From Oscillospiraceae bacterium (GTDB lineage: Bacteria > Bacillota > Clostridia > Oscillospirales > Oscillospiraceae): a stretch of DNA of 52,795 nt. This document shows, one piece after another, positions 33,801 through 44,321 of the stretch. A program made the translations under genes and the position numbers. Numbering within the stretch: position 1 is the stretch's first letter; every line of letters starts with the position of its first letter. Under the pieces are notes generated by a model that saw only the letters and a program-made list of their open reading frames with translations, made no database searches and had not been told where the DNA came from. The stretch spans positions 1-52,795 of the forward strand of contig JAFQZN010000042.1 in the NCBI GenBank assembly GCA_017405865.1. The letters are read 5' to 3'.

Positions 33801-35500
33801 TTTGCAGCTTCCTCCTCCTCGAGAACGCGGTATGCGACCTTGCCGACCAGCGTCTTCGGCAATTCGTCACGGAATTCGATGTCGTACGGCATGGCGTATT
33901 TTGCGATCCGCTCGCGGCAGTAGGCCAGCAGCTCCTGCTTGATCTCCTCGCTTGGCGTGAAGCCGGGACGCAGAACGACGAACGCCTTGATCTTCTGCAT
34001 TTTGTACGGATCCTTCACGCCGATGACGCAGGAGAGCAGCACCTTGTCGTGACCGTCGATAATGTTCTCCAGCTGGCTGGGATAGACGTTGTAGCCGGAG
34101 GTGATGATCATGCGCTTGATGCGCTGACGGAAGTAGACGAAGCCGTCGGTGTCCATCTTGCCGAGGTCTCCGGTGTGCAGCCAGATGCGGCCGTCGTCAT
34201 GGCGGCGCAGGGTCTGGGCGGTCTCCTCAGGATTGTCAAGATAGCCGAGCATGACGGACGGACCGGAGATGCAGATCTCGCCCTCCGCCTCCGGCTCGAC
34301 CTCGTCCTGCGTGCCGGGCTTGACGATCTTGAAGAAGGTGTCCGGGAAGGGAATGCCGATAGAGCCGTCGCGCGCGTAGTCGATGGGGGTCAGGCAGCAG
34401 GCGGTGACGCATTCGGTCGTGCCGTAGCCCTCACGGATCTGCACGGTGGCGCCGTGCTCCTTGAGGAAGGCGTCGACCTTGTGCTTCAGCTCGACGGACA
34501 GAGAGTCGCCGCCGGAAAAAACGCCCATGAGGAAGGACATATCCAAATCGTCAAGATTCTTCGTGCGCAGCAGCGCCTCAAACAGCGTCGGAACGCCGGG
34601 GATAAAGTTCGGATGCTTCTTGCGAAGGAGCTCTGCATAGACCTTGATATTGAAATTGGGGACAAGAATGCACTTCGCGCCGCCGACGAGCGCCGTATGG
34701 ATGCCAATGCCCAGACCGAAGCCGTGGAAGATCGGCATGACGGAAAGCATGCTTTTGCCAATGATGTTCTCGCAGCCGCTGGCGGCGATCGTCTGCAGCG
34801 CCAGGGCGTTAAAGTTGTAGCTGGAAAGGCAGATGCCCTTCGTCGTACCGGTCGTGCCGCCGGAATAGAGGATGCTTGCGCATTCTGCGGCAGTGCCGTC
34901 GTCTGCCGGAAGCTCGGCGGCGCCGTGCTTCAGCGCATCCGACCAGAGCATGTAGCTGCCGTCCCGCGGCAGCTTCGGATATTTCCGTCCCTCCGTCAGC
35001 GCAAAGCCGAGCTTCAGGGCGAGGTTCAGCTCGTCCTGAATTCGCGCGATCAGCAGAAGGGGCTTGTGCTCGGTCTTTTCAATGGCGGAATGTACCTTGC
35101 CGTAAAAGCGGTCGAGCGTCAGGATCGCCTTGCTCTTGGATATGTTCAGATAGAACGTGATCTCCTCCGTCGCAGAGAGCGGGTGGATCATGTTGGAAAC
35201 TGCGCCGATCCGGTTGAGGGCATAGAAGCAGTCGACGGACTGCGGCGCATTGGGCATGCAGATCGTCACACGGTCGCCCTTGCGAATGCCGAGCGCGTAC
35301 AGGGCCTTCGCCGCCCGGTCGATGCGCGTCATGAACTCGGCATAGGTCGTCATGCGGTTCATAAACTCGTAGGCGGGAAGCGCCGGATAGCTTTCGCCGG
35401 CCTTCGCGACGAGCTGATAAATCGTCTGGCGCGGATAATCTATGGTTTTCGGCATCCTGCCATAGAAGTTAAGCCAAGGGGCAGAGGAGGAAAGTGCCAT
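33797..35500 (-). CDS. AMP-forming acyl-CoA synthetase
   Basis: A 567-residue adenylate-forming enzyme that activates a carboxylic acid to acyl-AMP, then acyl-CoA. Core motifs: ILYSGGTTGTTKGICLSS (P-loop-like A3), GYGTTE (A5), WLHTGDLGKMD (A7), IITSGYNVYPSQLE (A8) and the catalytic Lys near the end in LPKTLVGKVAYR. The chain length is usual for long- or medium-chain synthetases; the acid is not identifiable. The ATG at 35500 is chosen (9 nt after GGAAG); a TTG two codons earlier is too near. First gene of a two-gene unit with the DUF1624 acyltransferase. No strong promoter is visible in the A/T-rich region upstream. Confidence 0.92.
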   Translation of the reverse strand: MALSSSAPWLNFYGRMPKTIDYPRQTIYQLVAKAGESYPALPAYEFMNRMTTYAEFMTRIDRAAKALYALGIRKGDRVTICMPNAPQSVDCFYALNRIGAVSNMIHPLSATEEITFYLNISKSKAILTLDRFYGKVHSAIEKTEHKPLLLIARIQDELNLALKLGFALTEGRKYPKLPRDGSYMLWSDALKHGAAELPADDGTAAECASILYSGGTTGTTKGICLSSYNFNALALQTIAASGCENIIGKSMLSVMPIFHGFGLGIGIHTALVGGAKCILVPNFNIKVYAELLRKKHPNFIPGVPTLFEALLRTKNLDDLDMSFLMGVFSGGDSLSVELKHKVDAFLKEHGATVQIREGYGTTECVTACCLTPIDYARDGSIGIPFPDTFFKIVKPGTQDEVEPEAEGEICISGPSVMLGYLDNPEETAQTLRRHDDGRIWLHTGDLGKMDTDGFVYFRQRIKRMIITSGYNVYPSQLENIIDGHDKVLLSCVIGVKDPYKMQKIKAFVVLRPGFTPSEEIKQELLAYCRERIAKYAMPYDIEFRDELPKTLVGKVAYRVLEEEEAAK

Positions 35501-35679
35501 GAGCAAATACTTCCTTTCTATTTCGTTTGCATTAGTATATCAATAAGGAAAATAAAAAGATACATACAAATCAAGCTAAAATGTAATAAAAATTTTCAGC
35601 AAGGAAGAAAAGTCGCTCTTTATTTCTGATGAGAAATGTAATAAAATAGAGGAAGATTTTTGCAGAGGCAGGATAAACT
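35501..35679. promoter_or_regulatory. A/T-rich divergent control region
   Basis: A 179-bp gap between the divergent acyl-CoA synthetase and pcrA genes. A TAAAAT (35642-35647) lies 33 bp before the pcrA ATG, without a good -35; a minus-strand TATACT also occurs near the synthetase. Only weak promoter candidates are visible. Confidence 0.35.
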
Positions 35680-38049
35680 ATGACAGAGAACTTTGCACAG
35701 CGATTTTTGACTGCACGGCGCGAATACATTGCGCGGCAGTTTTCCGATATGAACACGCGGCAGGCCGAGGCGGTCCTGACGACGGAAGGCCCACTGCTTC
35801 TGCTGGCCGGTGCGGGCAGCGGCAAGACGACCGTGCTGATCCACCGGATCGCCAATCTGATCCGGTTCGGGTGCGCTTCTGACAGTGAGGAGATCCCGGA
35901 GGGCATTACGGAGGACGACGTGATCTATCTGGAGAGCGTCAACGCCGGCACGGTCGAGGCGGACACATGGCGGGCGGACGGCCTTTGTGCGCTGCGCCCG
36001 GTCGCGCCGTGGTCGATCATTGCAATCACCTTTACGAACAAGGCGGCCAACGAGCTGAAGGAACGCATCTGCAATCTCCTCGGTGCGCAGGGCGAGGGCG
36101 TCTGGGCAATGACCTTCCACAGCGCCTGCTGCCGTATCCTGCGCCGCGAGATCGGGCGCCTCGGCTATGATACGAGCTTCACGATCTACGATACTGCGGA
36201 CTCCGAGCGGGTGATGAAGGAAATCCTGCGCGACCGGAATCTGGACGATAAGATCTTCCCGCCGAAGGCCGTCCTCGGCATGATTTCCAAGGCAAAGGAC
36301 GAACGCCGGACGCCCGCTGATTTTGCAAACAACGCCGGCGACGATTTCCGCATGAAGCGGATCGCGGAGCTGTATGAGGAATACCAGCGCAGGCTGAAGG
36401 GCGCGAACGCCGTCGATTTTGACGACATCATCCTGCTGACGGTGCAGCTGTTGCAGGAATATGAGGAAGTGCGCACCTACTATCAGCGCAAGTTCCGCTA
36501 CGTGCTGATCGACGAGTATCAGGATACCAACCACCTGCAGTATTTGCTTGCTTCGCTGCTGGCGGGCGGATACCGGAATATCTGCGTGGTCGGCGACGAC
36601 GACCAGAGCATCTACCGCTTCCGCGGCGCGACGATCCGAAATATTCTCGATTTTGAAAACCAGTTTGACGGCGCGAAGGTCATCCGTTTGGAGCAGAACT
36701 ACCGCTCCACGCAGTCGATCCTTGACGCTGCGAACGCGGTGATCGCCAATAACCGTGGCAGAAAGGGCAAGCACCTGTGGACAAAGAACGGCGTCGGTGA
36801 AAAGATCCTGCACTATGAGGCGATGAACGAAAGCGACGAGGCGAGCTTCGTTGCCAATCAGATCCTTTCGGAATCCAAGGGGAAAAACCTCAATCAGTTT
36901 GCCGTGCTTTACCGCACCAACGCGCAGTCGAACGCGCTCGAATATGCCTTCAAGCGCAGCGGTGTGCGCTACCGCATCATCGGCGGTACGCGCTTCTTTG
37001 ACCGCGCCGAGGTCAAGGACATGCTGGCCTATCTGTGCGTGATCAACAACCGCAGCGACGATCTGCGTCTGAAGCGAATCATCAATCAGCCGCCGCGCGG
37101 CATCGGCGCGAAGACGATCGAAACGATGGAACGGCTCTGCGCCGCTGCGCAAGCTCCGCTTTACAGCGTGATCAGCGACCCTTATAACTATCCGGCGCTG
37201 GAACGCTCGGCGCAGAAGCTGATGGCGTTCACCATGCTCATTGAGGAGTGCGCTGCGCTGCTCAACACGCTGCCCCTGCCGGACTTTTACGAGGAGCTTC
37301 TGATCCGCACGGGTTATACCGCGATGCTGGAGCAGAAGGACGATCTGGAAAACCGCACCCGTCTGGAGAACGTGCGCGAGCTGAAATCCTCCATTCTGAC
37401 CTACGTGGAGAATACCGATGCGCCGACCCTCAACGGATTTTTGGAGGAGATCGCGCTCTATACCGACATCGAGCAGTACGACAAGGACGCGGACGCCGTG
37501 GTGATGATGACCATGCACTCGGCGAAGGGACTGGAGTTCCCGAATGTCTTCATCGTCGGCTGTGAGGAAGGCCTGTTTCCCGGCCTTCGCTCCATCGGCG
37601 ACAACGAGGAGATGGAAGAAGAACGCAGACTTTGCTATGTGGCGATCACACGGGCGAAGCGGCATTTGACCGTCACGAGCGCAAGACAGCGCATGCTCTA
37701 CGGTCACACAACGGTCAACCGTCCCTCGCGCTTTTTGAGCGAGATCCCGGACGAGCTGCTGCTAAACAAGTCTGCGGCACAGCCGAAGGCCTACGCGCCC
37801 TACGATTACACCGCCCCGAAGCCGCAGGCGCCGCGCTGGAACGCCAACACCTTCAGCGCGCCGAAGAAGAAAACGGCAATCCCGGAGTTTTCCAAGGGCG
37901 ATATGGTGCAGCACGACGCCTTCGGCAGAGGTATGGTGCTGTCCGTCCTGAAAATGGGCAACGACGCCATGCTGGAGATCGCCTTCGACCAGTTCGGCAC
38001 GAAGCGCCTGATGGCAGGCGCGGCGTCGACGAGAATGAAAAAGCTGTAA
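35680..38049 (+). CDS. pcrA: PcrA/UvrD-type DNA helicase
   Basis: A 789-residue SF1A 3'-5' helicase for repair and clearing of RecA or transcription complexes. Motif I GAGSGKT is at 44-50, motif Ia AITFTNKAANELKERI, motif II LIDEYQDTNHLQY, motif III VVGDDDQSIYRFRGA, motif V MTMHSAKGLEFPNVF and motif VI YVAITRAKRHL. A Tudor-like C-terminus (MVQHDAFGRGMVLSVLK) binds RNA polymerase in PcrA. Residues about 64-106 form an extra, acidic insertion between motif I and Ia absent from Bacillus PcrA as I recall it. SD AGGCAGG before ATG. It precedes yunB and ligA. Confidence 0.95.
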   Translation: MTENFAQRFLTARREYIARQFSDMNTRQAEAVLTTEGPLLLLAGAGSGKTTVLIHRIANLIRFGCASDSEEIPEGITEDDVIYLESVNAGTVEADTWRADGLCALRPVAPWSIIAITFTNKAANELKERICNLLGAQGEGVWAMTFHSACCRILRREIGRLGYDTSFTIYDTADSERVMKEILRDRNLDDKIFPPKAVLGMISKAKDERRTPADFANNAGDDFRMKRIAELYEEYQRRLKGANAVDFDDIILLTVQLLQEYEEVRTYYQRKFRYVLIDEYQDTNHLQYLLASLLAGGYRNICVVGDDDQSIYRFRGATIRNILDFENQFDGAKVIRLEQNYRSTQSILDAANAVIANNRGRKGKHLWTKNGVGEKILHYEAMNESDEASFVANQILSESKGKNLNQFAVLYRTNAQSNALEYAFKRSGVRYRIIGGTRFFDRAEVKDMLAYLCVINNRSDDLRLKRIINQPPRGIGAKTIETMERLCAAAQAPLYSVISDPYNYPALERSAQKLMAFTMLIEECAALLNTLPLPDFYEELLIRTGYTAMLEQKDDLENRTRLENVRELKSSILTYVENTDAPTLNGFLEEIALYTDIEQYDKDADAVVMMTMHSAKGLEFPNVFIVGCEEGLFPGLRSIGDNEEMEEERRLCYVAITRAKRHLTVTSARQRMLYGHTTVNRPSRFLSEIPDELLLNKSAAQPKAYAPYDYTAPKPQAPRWNANTFSAPKKKTAIPEFSKGDMVQHDAFGRGMVLSVLKMGNDAMLEIAFDQFGTKRLMAGAASTRMKKL

Positions 38050-38061
38050 ACGAATGCCGTT

Positions 38062-38086
38062 CCCCCGAATAAATCTATACGGGGGG
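38062..38086 (+). promoter_or_regulatory. Hairpin covering the yunB ribosome site
   Basis: CCCCCG (38062-38067) can pair with CGGGGG (38080-38085), loop of 12 nt. The 3' arm contains the G-run that is the yunB SD (38081-38086), so folding would hide it. No U-run follows, so it is not an ordinary terminator of pcrA. Confidence 0.55.
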
Positions 38087-38092
38087 ATGGGT

Positions 38093-40716
<2,624 letters not shown>

Positions 40717-40722
40717 TTATTA

Positions 40723-40734
40723 GTTCAGCTGAAC
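40723..40734 (+). promoter_or_regulatory. 12-bp perfect palindrome near the murT start site
   Basis: GTTCAGCTGAAC at 40723-40734, no spacer, from about +1 to +12 of the predicted transcript. A possible operator, but no regulator is known. Confidence 0.35.
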
Positions 40735-40752
40735 AGGAAAGGAAATTAATAT

Positions 40753-42078
40753 ATGAGAAAATTCCTTGCGATCCTCGTTTGCAGACTGATCCGGCTTGTC
40801 GGCGGGCTTGTCGGGAAGGGGACGAGCCTGCCCGGAAAATATGCACTGAAGATCTGCCCGGACATCCTTGCGCGCATTCAGAAGCCCAAGATGATCGTAG
40901 CGGTCACGGGCAGCAACGGCAAGACCTCCACGGTGGAGATGATCGCCTCCGTTCTGAAGGCCTCCGGGAAGACCGTCGCTTACAATGCGGAGGGCTCCAA
41001 CCAGATCGAGGGTGTGACGACGATGATCCTCAATTCCTGCACCCTCGGCGGGAAAATGAAGCAGGACGTCCTGCTGATCGAATCGGACGAGCGCTATACG
41101 AAGTACACCTTCCGCTGGTTCCACCAGACGCACTACGTCATTACGAACCTCTACCGCGATCAGCTCACGCGAAATGGTCATCCCCAGTGGGTCTACGACG
41201 CGATCAAGGAGAGCGTTTTTGACGACACGACCCTGCTTCTGAACGCGGACGATCCGACGGTATCCCTGTTCGGGCAGGGAAGAGATAACGTCCTGTGGTT
41301 CGGACTGGATCACAGCAGCGTGGACACGGAGGAGTTTTCCGGCGCTTACAACGACGGGCTTTACTGCCCCGTGTGCGGCAAGCCGCTGACCTATGACTAC
41401 TATCACTTTAACCACGTCGGCAAATATCGCTGCGATTCCTGCGGCTTCCGGCGTCACGACACGGACTACACGGTGACGGACGTCGATCTGGAAAACAGCA
41501 AAATCACCGTCAACGGCAAGGACGAAATCAAGCTCGCTTTTCGCAGCGTCTATAACATTTATAATATTCTTGCTGCCTATGCCGTCTGCACCCTGCTCGG
41601 CATTCCCGGCGAGCAGATCGCCTCTCTTGTCAGCAATTATATTTTGAAGAACGGAAGATATATCGAATTCACGCTCGGCGCGCATCCGGGCATCTTCCTG
41701 ATCTCCAAGCATGAAAACTCGATCTCCTACGACCTGTCGTTCAAATTCGCCATGGCGCAGAAGACACCGTGCAGTGTCGTGATCGTTGTCGACGCGGTCA
41801 GCCGCAAATACTTCACCAGCGAGACCTCATGGCTGTGGGACATCAACTTTGAGCAGCTCGATCAGCCGCAGGTCGAGAGCATCTACCTGTGCGGCAAATA
41901 CTGCAACGATCTTGCAACGCGCTTCTCCTTCACGAAGATCCCGCAGGAGAAGCTCAAGGTGTTTGAGGACATCGACGCCGCCTGCGCCGACCTGCGCGAG
42001 CACGGCGATCAGCAGCTTTATGCCGTGACCTGCTTCTCGGACAAGGACAAGCTGATGTCCAACGTGACGGTGAAATGA
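40753..42078 (+). CDS. murT: MurT-like Mur ligase
   Basis: A 441-residue Mur-ligase-family protein. With GatD, MurT amidates the D-glutamate of lipid II. ATP loop GSNGKTST at 53-60, the four-Cys zinc ribbon (CPVC ... CDSC, residues about 205-230) typical of MurT, and the C-terminal DUF1727 domain with SWLWDINFEQL are present. The DE-motif reads LIESDERYTKY and the next RDQLTRNGHP, where most MurTs have VDE and RDQLDRYGE, so it is a divergent branch. SD AAAGGAA; the gatD-like gene follows in the same unit. Confidence 0.9.
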   Translation: MRKFLAILVCRLIRLVGGLVGKGTSLPGKYALKICPDILARIQKPKMIVAVTGSNGKTSTVEMIASVLKASGKTVAYNAEGSNQIEGVTTMILNSCTLGGKMKQDVLLIESDERYTKYTFRWFHQTHYVITNLYRDQLTRNGHPQWVYDAIKESVFDDTTLLLNADDPTVSLFGQGRDNVLWFGLDHSSVDTEEFSGAYNDGLYCPVCGKPLTYDYYHFNHVGKYRCDSCGFRRHDTDYTVTDVDLENSKITVNGKDEIKLAFRSVYNIYNILAAYAVCTLLGIPGEQIASLVSNYILKNGRYIEFTLGAHPGIFLISKHENSISYDLSFKFAMAQKTPCSVVIVVDAVSRKYFTSETSWLWDINFEQLDQPQVESIYLCGKYCNDLATRFSFTKIPQEKLKVFEDIDAACADLREHGDQQLYAVTCFSDKDKLMSNVTVK

Positions 42079-42086
42079 GGAACGCT

Positions 42087-42806
42087 ATGGAAGTTAAGAT
42101 TTTGCATCTTTACGATGATGTGATGAATCTCTACGGGGAATACGCGAACGTTTCCGTTCTGGCGCGCTTCCTTGCCGATCTGGGCTGCACAGTCAGCGTA
42201 GATACGCTCTCCCTGTATGAGCAAAAGGATATTTCCGGTTACGACTTTTTCTATATGGGCTCCGGCACGGAGCGGAAGCAGAAACTGGCGCTTTCGCAGC
42301 TTGTGTCCTACCGCGACGCGCTCAACGCTGCCTGTGAGCAGGGAAAGGTCCTGCTTTTTACCGGCAACAGCTTCGAGCTGCTCGGCGACAGGCTCACGGA
42401 CGCGGAGGGGACGGAGTACGAAGGCCTGCATATCGCCTCATTTGAAACAGCCGAGGGGAAGCGCCGCATCACAGGCGACTGCCTCGCCGTCTTTGACGGC
42501 TTTGACGAAACACTGGTCGGCTTTATCAACAAGTGCAGCAAAACCTCCGGCGTGGAGCAGCCGCTGTTCAAGCTTCAGATGGGCTTCGGCAATGAGTCTG
42601 ACAGGGGAGCCGAGGGCTTCCGGAAGAATAACTGCTTCGGCACCCATCTGACCGGACCGCTCCTCGTCAAGAACCCCGCCATGCTGCGCTATATCGCAGC
42701 CCTGCTCGGCGCGGAAAACCCGGAGCGCGTTTCCTATCCCTTCATGGAAAAGGGCTATGAGATCACGGCCTCGGAGCTGAGAAAGCGCCTTGAAACGATA
42801 AAATAA
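42087..42806 (+). CDS. gatD: GatD-like protein lacking the glutaminase Cys and His
   Basis: A 239-residue class I glutamine-amidotransferase-like protein, the partner of MurT. Overall it aligns with Staphylococcus GatD: LYDDVMNLYGEYANVSVLARF, FYMGSGTERKQ, EGLHIASFET, GFGNESDRGAEG, GTHLTGPLLVKNP. The nucleophile motif is however FTGNSFELLG, where GatD has ICGGYQFLG: position 93 is Gly, no Cys nearby. The catalytic His (LHGP in GatD) is Thr189, with a His at 187. The glutaminase should be inactive. The start is ATG at 42087 (GAGG 6 nt before); an ATG at 42075 overlaps murT's stop (ATGA) but lacks an SD. Confidence 0.88.
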   Translation: MEVKILHLYDDVMNLYGEYANVSVLARFLADLGCTVSVDTLSLYEQKDISGYDFFYMGSGTERKQKLALSQLVSYRDALNAACEQGKVLLFTGNSFELLGDRLTDAEGTEYEGLHIASFETAEGKRRITGDCLAVFDGFDETLVGFINKCSKTSGVEQPLFKLQMGFGNESDRGAEGFRKNNCFGTHLTGPLLVKNPAMLRYIAALLGAENPERVSYPFMEKGYEITASELRKRLETIK

Positions 42807-42809
42807 ACG

Positions 42810-42846
42810 AAATCCGCCGCTGTTCCTTTTGAACAGCGGCGGATTT
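42810..42846. terminator. Bidirectional intrinsic terminator
   Basis: 16-bp arms at 42810-42825 and 42831-42846, loop of 5, between gatD's stop and the convergent ribU stop at 42858; A/T-rich arm ends serve both strands. Confidence 0.92.
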
Positions 42847-42857
42847 GTATATGTACT

Positions 42858-43454
42858 TTATTCTCCCTTGAAAAGACGCGACAGCGGCTTGTAGATCAGC
42901 ATGGAAATGAAAACGCTGATCAGCCCCTTGACAAGTGTGAACGGGAGATTGAAGATCAGCAGCGACTCAAAAATGCTGCCGACGGAGGGGAGGATTGCCT
43001 GATACATATCAAGCACCGCCTGCTCCGGGAAGCCGAGGACGCTGTAGTACAACGGGTAGACGATGAAGTAATTCACCGGTACGCTGACAAGCGCCATGGC
43101 TGCCGCGCCGACGAGACCGGCGATCAGCGCGCGCATTTTCGTCTTCTTCCGCTGATAGATCAAACCGGCGACCAGAACAAACACCGCGCCGAGCAGAAAG
43201 TTGGATAGCTCGCCGACGAAGCCGCTCTGCGAGACGGCGAGATGGATCAGATTCTTCAGAAGCTGGATGAGAACACCCGCCAAAGGTCCGAAGGCGTACG
43301 CGCCCAGCAGCGCCGGAAGATCGGAGAAATCGAGCTTGAGAAAGCTCGGCACGAGGGGAATGGATATTTCAAGATACTGCAAAACGACGGCGACTGCGGT
43401 CAGCACGCCGACCACGGCAATGATCCTTGCTCCGATTCTCTTTTTTTGCTTCAT
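42858..43454 (-). CDS. ribU: Riboflavin ECF transporter substrate subunit
   Basis: A 198-residue, six-helix S component of an energy-coupling-factor transporter for riboflavin/FMN. The RibU pattern LEISIPLVPSFLKLDFSDLP and GPLAGVLIQLLKNLIHL is clear. The ATP-binding ECF module must be encoded elsewhere. The start is ATG at 43454 with GGAGG before it; the frame extends upstream only through riboswitch sequence. The FMN riboswitch next to it confirms the substrate. Confidence 0.94.
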   Translation of the reverse strand: MKQKKRIGARIIAVVGVLTAVAVVLQYLEISIPLVPSFLKLDFSDLPALLGAYAFGPLAGVLIQLLKNLIHLAVSQSGFVGELSNFLLGAVFVLVAGLIYQRKKTKMRALIAGLVGAAAMALVSVPVNYFIVYPLYYSVLGFPEQAVLDMYQAILPSVGSIFESLLIFNLPFTLVKGLISVFISMLIYKPLSRLFKGE

Positions 43455-43472
43455 ATACGTTCCTCCGTAAAA

Positions 43473-43498
43473 AAGCCCGAAGAAAACTCTTCGGGCTT
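43473..43498 (-). terminator. Riboswitch expression-platform terminator
   Basis: 11-bp arms at 43473-43483 and 43488-43498 with a U-run on the minus strand just before the ribU SD. It should form when FMN is bound. Confidence 0.88.
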
Positions 43499-43510
43499 GG
43501 AATGATAAGT

Positions 43511-43630
43511 TCCGTCTTCTTCCATCCAGACTGTACTGTCGGTTTCGGAATCGCACCGAATCATGCGCTTAACGCGCTCGCGGACTTTACCGCCGGTCGG
43601 GAATTGCACCCTGCCCTGAAGACAATATTT
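43511..43630 (-). ncRNA. FMN riboswitch (RFN element)
   Basis: On the minus strand the RFN consensus is visible in order: TCTTCAGGGCAGGGTG, AATTCCCGACCGGCGGTA, AGTCCGCGAGCG, GATTCCGAAACCGACAGT, then AGTCTGGATGGAAGAAGA closing P1 with the 5' TTGTCTTC. It controls ribU by transcription attenuation through the hairpin at 43473-43498, so high FMN would shut off riboflavin uptake. Confidence 0.97.
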
Positions 43631-43641
43631 CACACAAGAGG

Positions 43642-43670
43642 ATTATATCAGATTTGTAACCGAAATGCAA
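43642..43670 (-). promoter_or_regulatory. Promoter of the riboswitch-ribU transcript
   Basis: Minus-strand -35 TTGCAT (43665-43670), 17-bp spacer, -10 TATAAT (43642-43647). Confidence 0.85.
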
Positions 43671-43700
43671 CTCTTTTTTTATAATTATTTTTATGCTATA

Positions 43701-44246
43701 CTATCCTTGATTTTCCGTGACGCTTTCCGTTACGGCTTCAGTCGGCGCGTCCGTCGCCTCGCTCACGTTTTGCGGCTCCGACGCCTGCGGCATGCTGAAG
43801 CCGTGGATGACGCCCTCCGGCGCGGTGTTCGTGACGTCGCCGCCGATGATGATCCCGTCGTAGACCAGGACGCTGGCGTAGACGGGAGCGGACGCCTCCG
43901 GATAATTCAGGATTTCGTAGACGTAGCGCGTGACTTCCTTGCCTGCGTACTGTGTCAGATCAAAGCCCTGACTTTTCTGCAGGTCATTGTAGCGGGCAAA
44001 GACCTCGTTTTCCGCTGTATCCGGAATGCGCACCTTCTGCGCCTCCGTCGGCTCTGCATTGACGCTCCAGCCGAAGGTCGCAAGAAAGGCAACGCGTTCG
44101 TCGTTCGTGCTGCCTGCCTGCACTTGGGCATCGGCAGGCGCGCCGTCGGCAGTGGCAAGCAGGACAATCAGCAAAACTGCCGCAATGAGGATAAGGCAGG
44201 CCGCGATCAGCTTGGTCTTTGAAACTTTTGCGGTCATAACAAACAT
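43701..44246 (-). CDS. DUF4830-domain exported protein
   Basis: A 181-residue protein with an N-terminal membrane segment (LIAACLILIAAVLLIVLLA) and an outer DUF4830 domain: VAFLATFGWSV, VRIPDTAENEVFARYN, LQKSQGFDLTQYAGK and IIGGDV ... HGF. The tail is Thr/Glu-rich. The family is common in Clostridia and of unknown function. SD GGGGGG before the ATG. It diverges from the pseudouridine synthase gene, with an AGTATACT palindrome at 44272-44279 that offers a -10 box to both strands, without strong -35 boxes. Confidence 0.82.
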   Translation of the reverse strand: MFVMTAKVSKTKLIAACLILIAAVLLIVLLATADGAPADAQVQAGSTNDERVAFLATFGWSVNAEPTEAQKVRIPDTAENEVFARYNDLQKSQGFDLTQYAGKEVTRYVYEILNYPEASAPVYASVLVYDGIIIGGDVTNTAPEGVIHGFSMPQASEPQNVSEATDAPTEAVTESVTENQG

Positions 44247-44321
44247 GGAATTCCCCCCGATTGTAAGATGTAGTATACTGTATGTCCCCGATGGGACGAA
44301 TATGACGAAAGGAGCAGCGCC

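Noticed and set aside
35620-37707. Open frame of 695 codons on the minus strand
   Set aside because: Antisense to pcrA. The length comes from the G+C-rich third positions of pcrA; its translation shows no family.
38054-38092. Upstream start of yunB at 38054
   Set aside because: There is no ribosome site before it, while the G-run at 38081 fits the ATG at 38093.
43455-43556. N-terminal extension of ribU
   Set aside because: This frame reads through the riboswitch and its terminator.
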